From positions 27,935 to 91,934 of the forward strand of contig CAYVKM010000005.1 in NCBI GenBank assembly GCA_964452045.1: 64,000 bases of DNA, in the 5' to 3' direction. A model generated the notes under the pieces. The model was not told where the DNA came from and did not search any database. It worked only from the letters and a program-made list of their open reading frames with translations. Within the stretch, counting starts at the first letter, position 1, and the number at the start of each line of letters is the position of its first letter. Shown here one piece after another: positions 60,339 to 64,000 of this stretch. The stretch comes from CAYVKM01 sp964452045. GTDB taxonomy: Bacteria > Calditrichota > Calditrichia > RBG-13-44-9. A program made the translations under genes and the position numbers.

Positions 60339-61295
60339 TTATTCAGATTTATTATCTTCCACCTGTTTTCTTTGGTAGTAACCCTCAAACCAGGTATACC
60401 AGTTTTTACCCTCATCTTTGGAGTGTTCAATCAGATGATGAACCCGGCCATCCGGTAACAGTTCCAGCACAACCCGGGCGATTTCCCGGTTTCCATCCTT
60501 ATCAATATGTTCACCGGTAAAATGCATAGCCTGATCAATAATTTCACCCTCGTACCAGATAATACCACCGAACTCATCAACCCAGTTTTGTTTCCACTTT
60601 TTTGCAGCGGGATCATAATAATTAATACTCATCCCACCCGAACCACGAACTGACTTCCAGTTTTCCAGCAGCACACAATTTTTTTGCATTTTCCGGATGC
60701 TGTTGCTGCCAACTTTTTGTCCCTGGGGATTATAAACATCCCACTCGCCCACCCAGAAGTCAAATTCGCGGTATTTCGGATCATATAAACAGGGGTGAAC
60801 ATTTTCATCCAGCTGAATGGCCAGTTCCTGAAACCGGGCATCCTGCCGAAGACTTTTCAGATCCGGATCGGAATGTAATAATTGAATCTGACGGAATCCG
60901 GCAGCTATCGACTGGGTTAGCCAGGATAATGCCAGATTTTTATCATCAAGCAGGGCATAAGCGCATGCCAGATTATAGCGAGTGCCGGGCAGGTTATATT
61001 CCAATTCGTTGGCCTTTTTGTAAGCACCGATCGCTTTATCATATTCATTTAGACTATAATATGAGAAACCGAGATTAAACCAGACCTTCCCTATCTCAGG
61101 ATTTTCAGTACTGATTTTTTCGTACACCTTAATAGCATTTTGCCAGTCCTGATTTTTGAAATATTGATCAGCCTGTTCGATTTCCGAATTTATATCCTGT
61201 GCAGAAAGCTGCGCTACCATGAGAATTATGAAATACAACATCACCAAAAGATATTTTATGTTATAAAGCGATCCGGGTTTGCCTATTTGAAACAT
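60339..61295 (-). CDS. Exported TPR protein with C-terminal DUF1579-like domain
   Basis: 318 aa. A hydrophobic signal sequence ends near QLSAQ; an internal ATG (before LYFIILMV) may be the real start. Two or three TPR units follow (ADQYFKNQDWQNAIKVYEKI, VWFNLGFSYYSLNEYDKAIG). From about residue 172 a beta-rich domain begins FDFWVGEWDVYNPQG and ends WYTWFEGYYQRK, a pattern I know from DUF1579-like lipocalin-fold proteins. No enzymatic motif is evident. It lies 27 nt downstream of the type IX-sorted gene on the same strand. Confidence 0.75.
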   Translation of the reverse strand: MFQIGKPGSLYNIKYLLVMLYFIILMVAQLSAQDINSEIEQADQYFKNQDWQNAIKVYEKISTENPEIGKVWFNLGFSYYSLNEYDKAIGAYKKANELEYNLPGTRYNLACAYALLDDKNLALSWLTQSIAAGFRQIQLLHSDPDLKSLRQDARFQELAIQLDENVHPCLYDPKYREFDFWVGEWDVYNPQGQKVGSNSIRKMQKNCVLLENWKSVRGSGGMSINYYDPAAKKWKQNWVDEFGGIIWYEGEIIDQAMHFTGEHIDKDGNREIARVVLELLPDGRVHHLIEHSKDEGKNWYTWFEGYYQRKQVEDNKSE

Positions 61296-61321
61296 AACAT
61301 TCCTCTATATTGAGTTTATAG

Positions 61322-63913
61322 TTATTTTGATAATATCATCGTTCGATGCTGCAGGAAATCTCCAGCTTTTAACTGGCAAACATAGATACCAGTGGCCACC
61401 TGATTACCGGCATCGTTCTTTCCGTTCCAGATAATTTTATGTTCGCCCGAAGTCTTATACTCATTCGAAATAAGCGTTCTCACCTTTTGACCAAGATTAT
61501 TGTAAATCTGTAATGAAACCTGACTTCCCTGTGGGAGATAAAATTCAATGGTTGTATTCGGATTGAAGGGATTGGGATAATTTTGCTTCAATTGAAATTC
61601 CCCGGGCACGGGCGCAGATGAGGTAATATTGACCGTCTCACCAATTAAATCCCTTTCGTAGGCGCCATTGCCGTGAGTGGCGGCACGCAACTTTCGGTTC
61701 AGGGGGGAGATGCTCAAATCAAAAACCATAACGGCACCGGGAAGTCCATCCTGGTATTCCGACCAGCTGCTCCCGCCATCCAGCGAAACATAAACCCCGA
61801 GATCATTCCCAATATAGATGCGGTCGGTATAGAGGGGGTCAACAATCACCGCGTTGGTGGGGACATCCGGCAATCCGTTATTAATATCCTGCCAGGTTAA
61901 GCCGTAGTCGTTTGTTTTGAAAATGTGGGAAGTCCCGTAGCCGGAGAAGGTGATATAAGCAATGGCCTCATTGGTGGGATCTACCGCCAGATCTGCCGGA
62001 AAGCGATCGGGCAGCGTTGCAGAAATATTAGTCCAGCTCGATCCGCCGTTTAAGGTTCGGAATACGCCCCGGGCACTGGTATAAGGTGCGGTAGCGACAT
62101 AAACAACGTTACTGTTCTGATGGGAGATGGCCATGGCAATAGCGGGGTTTCCGTCAAGGGTATTGCCGCTATTGGTGGTCGTCCAGTTTGAACCGCCATT
62201 CACCGATTTGAAGATTTTGTCTTTTCCGGCATATATAATTTGCGGATTATCATAAGCGACAACAAACGGAGCGATAAATGCGGCAATGCCCGAAGAAGGG
62301 ATGAAAAGACCCGACCAGGTCTGACCCTGATTGATCGATTTTCGGACATTAAGGTTTTGCCAGGAACCATAGATGATATTGGCATTGGTCGGATCAATTG
62401 CGGTCCAGGAACCGTCCCCGCCGATTAACCGCACAATCCAGGCGAGTTGCCCGTCGTAGATGGCGGTGGCATTATCCTGAAAGCCGCCCATGGAGAGCAG
62501 GGAATCGGTGATCGAACTGGAAAATCCATTGTAAAACTGACCGGTCTGGTAACCACCGTTACAGGTTTGGAAGGTGTTCCCCCCATCGATGCTGCGAAAA
62601 ACACCACCGTCGTTACCAAGGTAAATAATATTGGGATCGGTCGGATGATAAACCACATCATGGTGATCCACATGGGAGTAAGTTGGCGGCCCCTCCGGAT
62701 CCCCGGGAAGAATTCTACCGGTATACCAGGTGGTGGTAGATTTTTGAATCAGGTTTGCCCCGCTGTTGGTGGATTTGTAGACTTCGATACCGATGGCGAT
62801 TAATTCGGTGGAGTCCTGCGGATTGACCGCAACATCGTGCGAAAACCACCCCTGGTGTTGAGAATAATCCACCTGACTCATCACCGTCCAGGTTAAACCA
62901 CTGTCTTCGGACCGGCACAACCAGCTTGCTCCGTTGGCAGATGAAAAACCGTTTCCGATGCTGGCATAAACAATATTTGGAGATCTCTTATAAATGTCCA
63001 GCAGTATTTTACCTTCAAAATAGGAAGGGAGGTTAGAGCTGATTTTGGCCCAGGAATTTCCACTATCCGCAGTTCGGTAAATACCAAATCCGGTGCTGGC
63101 AAAATTACCGCAGCCGATGATCACAATATTAGTATCCACCGGATTTATAACCAGATCATTTACCATGATGACATCGTGTACCTGGGTCCAGCTCGCTCCC
63201 GCATCGGTGGATTTATAAACGCCTTCGGTTGTCCCGGCCCAGACCGTATTGGGATTGAGCGGATTTACTTTTACTACCCAAACCCCTCGCATCTGATGGA
63301 AGGACCAGTCCAGACTTTTGTCCCAGGTTAATCCGCCGTCAGTACTTTTAAGAATGCCGATACCATAGGTGCCCCTGGTGTTGCGGAATGCTGCGCCGGT
63401 ACCAGCCTGCTGGTAATGGTAAACCTCGCCCGTCCCAATGTAAATGGTGTTGGAATCACCCGGGGCAAATTCGATGTAGCTGACCGCCAGTACCGGATAC
63501 CCGGTGGGAACATATTCCCAGGCATTTGTCCCGATGCCTCCGGTTTTGCTTCGCCATAGCCCGCCACTGGCTGACCCGGCATAAATGGTGTTGGGATTTT
63601 GAGGATTGAAAGCGACCGCCAGCGTTCGTCCGCCCAGATTATGGGGGCCAATGGTTTGCCAGGGATATGTGTCAAATTGGGTTTTGTTTGAATTTCCGAA
63701 AATGTTCTTCGAGTACTCAAATGCCGCGTAATAGGAAACATCGGGAATGCTGTTATTGGGATAGGCTCTTTGGAAACTAAAGAAATTTAATGCTTGGTAG
63801 GCTCCGGAAATGTGTTCTTGTTCCGAGCCGTGATGAAGATACTGCGGCAGTTCATATTTGATTGCCAAAAACAGAAGGACAATAAAAAATAAAATGATAA
63901 AAATTTTTTTCAT
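61322..63913 (-). CDS. Secreted BNR/sortilin-like repeat protein with type IX sorting domain
   Basis: 863 aa. A hydrophobic N-terminal export signal (IFIILFFIVLLFLAIKY) is followed by at least ten BNR-type repeats with the Asp-box SxDxGxxW (KSTDGGLTWDKS, RTADSGNSWAKI, RSEDSGLTWTVM), forming one or two beta-propellers of the sortilin/glycosidase-like kind. The C-terminal about 85 residues are a type A Por-secretion sorting domain: LKQNYPNPFNPNTTIEFYLP, then LGQKVRTL and ATGIYVCQLKAG. Such proteins cross the outer membrane by the type IX system in FCB bacteria. No catalytic residues were identified. Its promoter lies just upstream. Confidence 0.9.
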   Translation of the reverse strand: MKKIFIILFFIVLLFLAIKYELPQYLHHGSEQEHISGAYQALNFFSFQRAYPNNSIPDVSYYAAFEYSKNIFGNSNKTQFDTYPWQTIGPHNLGGRTLAVAFNPQNPNTIYAGSASGGLWRSKTGGIGTNAWEYVPTGYPVLAVSYIEFAPGDSNTIYIGTGEVYHYQQAGTGAAFRNTRGTYGIGILKSTDGGLTWDKSLDWSFHQMRGVWVVKVNPLNPNTVWAGTTEGVYKSTDAGASWTQVHDVIMVNDLVINPVDTNIVIIGCGNFASTGFGIYRTADSGNSWAKISSNLPSYFEGKILLDIYKRSPNIVYASIGNGFSSANGASWLCRSEDSGLTWTVMSQVDYSQHQGWFSHDVAVNPQDSTELIAIGIEVYKSTNSGANLIQKSTTTWYTGRILPGDPEGPPTYSHVDHHDVVYHPTDPNIIYLGNDGGVFRSIDGGNTFQTCNGGYQTGQFYNGFSSSITDSLLSMGGFQDNATAIYDGQLAWIVRLIGGDGSWTAIDPTNANIIYGSWQNLNVRKSINQGQTWSGLFIPSSGIAAFIAPFVVAYDNPQIIYAGKDKIFKSVNGGSNWTTTNSGNTLDGNPAIAMAISHQNSNVVYVATAPYTSARGVFRTLNGGSSWTNISATLPDRFPADLAVDPTNEAIAYITFSGYGTSHIFKTNDYGLTWQDINNGLPDVPTNAVIVDPLYTDRIYIGNDLGVYVSLDGGSSWSEYQDGLPGAVMVFDLSISPLNRKLRAATHGNGAYERDLIGETVNITSSAPVPGEFQLKQNYPNPFNPNTTIEFYLPQGSQVSLQIYNNLGQKVRTLISNEYKTSGEHKIIWNGKNDAGNQVATGIYVCQLKAGDFLQHRTMILSK

Positions 63914-63939
63914 ATTTTGACCTCAACCTGATAGAGTTA

Positions 63940-63945
63940 ATTATA
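63940..63945 (-). promoter_or_regulatory. Possible -10 element of the BNR-repeat gene
   Basis: Read on the minus strand, TATAAT lies 26 nt before the ATG, with a poor -35 (TTATTG) 17 nt further up. The exact -10 hexamer in a very AT-rich stretch has a fair chance of being accidental. Confidence 0.3.
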
Positions 63946-64000
63946 ACTTTTTAAAATATGCACAATAATTGGGGCAAAAAAAAGTCGGGTTTATAACCAG

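Overview
The window reads as one contig of a Gram-negative bacterium of the FCB superphylum, most likely a Calditrichota, KSB1 or Marinimicrobia-type lineage rather than Bacteroidetes proper. Evidence for this: an LpxC-FabZ fusion with LpxD and LpxA (lipid A), BamA/OmpH/TamB (outer membrane biogenesis), a large exported protein ending in a Por-type (type IX) sorting domain with the NYPNPFNP motif, many lipoproteins, and ordinary Shine-Dalgarno sites. TTG and GTG starts are frequent. A run of exactly 100 N at 39736-39835 marks a scaffold join, so this is a draft or metagenome assembly. No rRNA, tRNA, CRISPR array or intact transposase was seen.

Layout. 1-3564 (minus): a TrmH-type RNA methyltransferase cut by the window edge, a CLC chloride channel/transporter with CBS domains, a DUF2007 protein, a PII-like protein and a PTS EIIA protein; the last two overlap by 4 nt. 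3847-9334 (plus): NAD synthetase, an OmpA-family protein, PgeF, a small beta-barrel and UppP.

9335-22713 (plus) is the most distinctive block: a complete-looking but non-canonical type IV pilus/type II secretion-like locus. In order it holds a short pilin-like protein, PilC/GspF, PilB/GspE, three further pilin-like proteins (one PilW-like, one resembling DUF4900 proteins), a PilT-like ATPase, a PilM-PilN fusion, a PilO-PilP-like fusion, a secretin and an Ig-like lipoprotein. None of the pilin-like proteins has a classical prepilin leader or Glu5, and no prepilin peptidase is present. The leader of the first gene holds a good sigma-54 promoter candidate, an upstream palindrome and a six-codon mini-ORF, and a strong terminator follows the gene. 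An orphan NtrC-type regulator lies 17 kb downstream.

22958-26701 (plus): a TIM-barrel isomerase-like protein, a DUF429 protein, an LpoA-like TPR plus periplasmic-binding protein, and an HNH nuclease gene broken by one in-frame stop. 26742-35871 (minus): a small inverted-repeat element, a PqqD-like protein, the NtrC-type regulator, three consecutive parvulin-type chaperones and Mfd. 36086-38523: three poorly characterised membrane or lipoprotein genes. 38567-39735: a gap-truncated MmgE/PrpD protein.

39837-52980 (minus) is an envelope biogenesis block, listed here in transcription order: TamB, BamA, OmpH, a terminator, LpxD, LpxC-FabZ, LpxA, a LipM-like acyltransferase and RseP. 53510-59289 (plus) is a regulatory block: a FlhG/MinD-like ATPase, a FliA/WhiG-type sigma factor, an HDOD protein and two histidine-kinase-like proteins whose ATP-binding motifs are degenerate. 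No flagellar structural gene is in view. 59338-63913 (minus): AcpS, an EVE-domain protein, a TPR protein and the type IX-sorted BNR-repeat protein.
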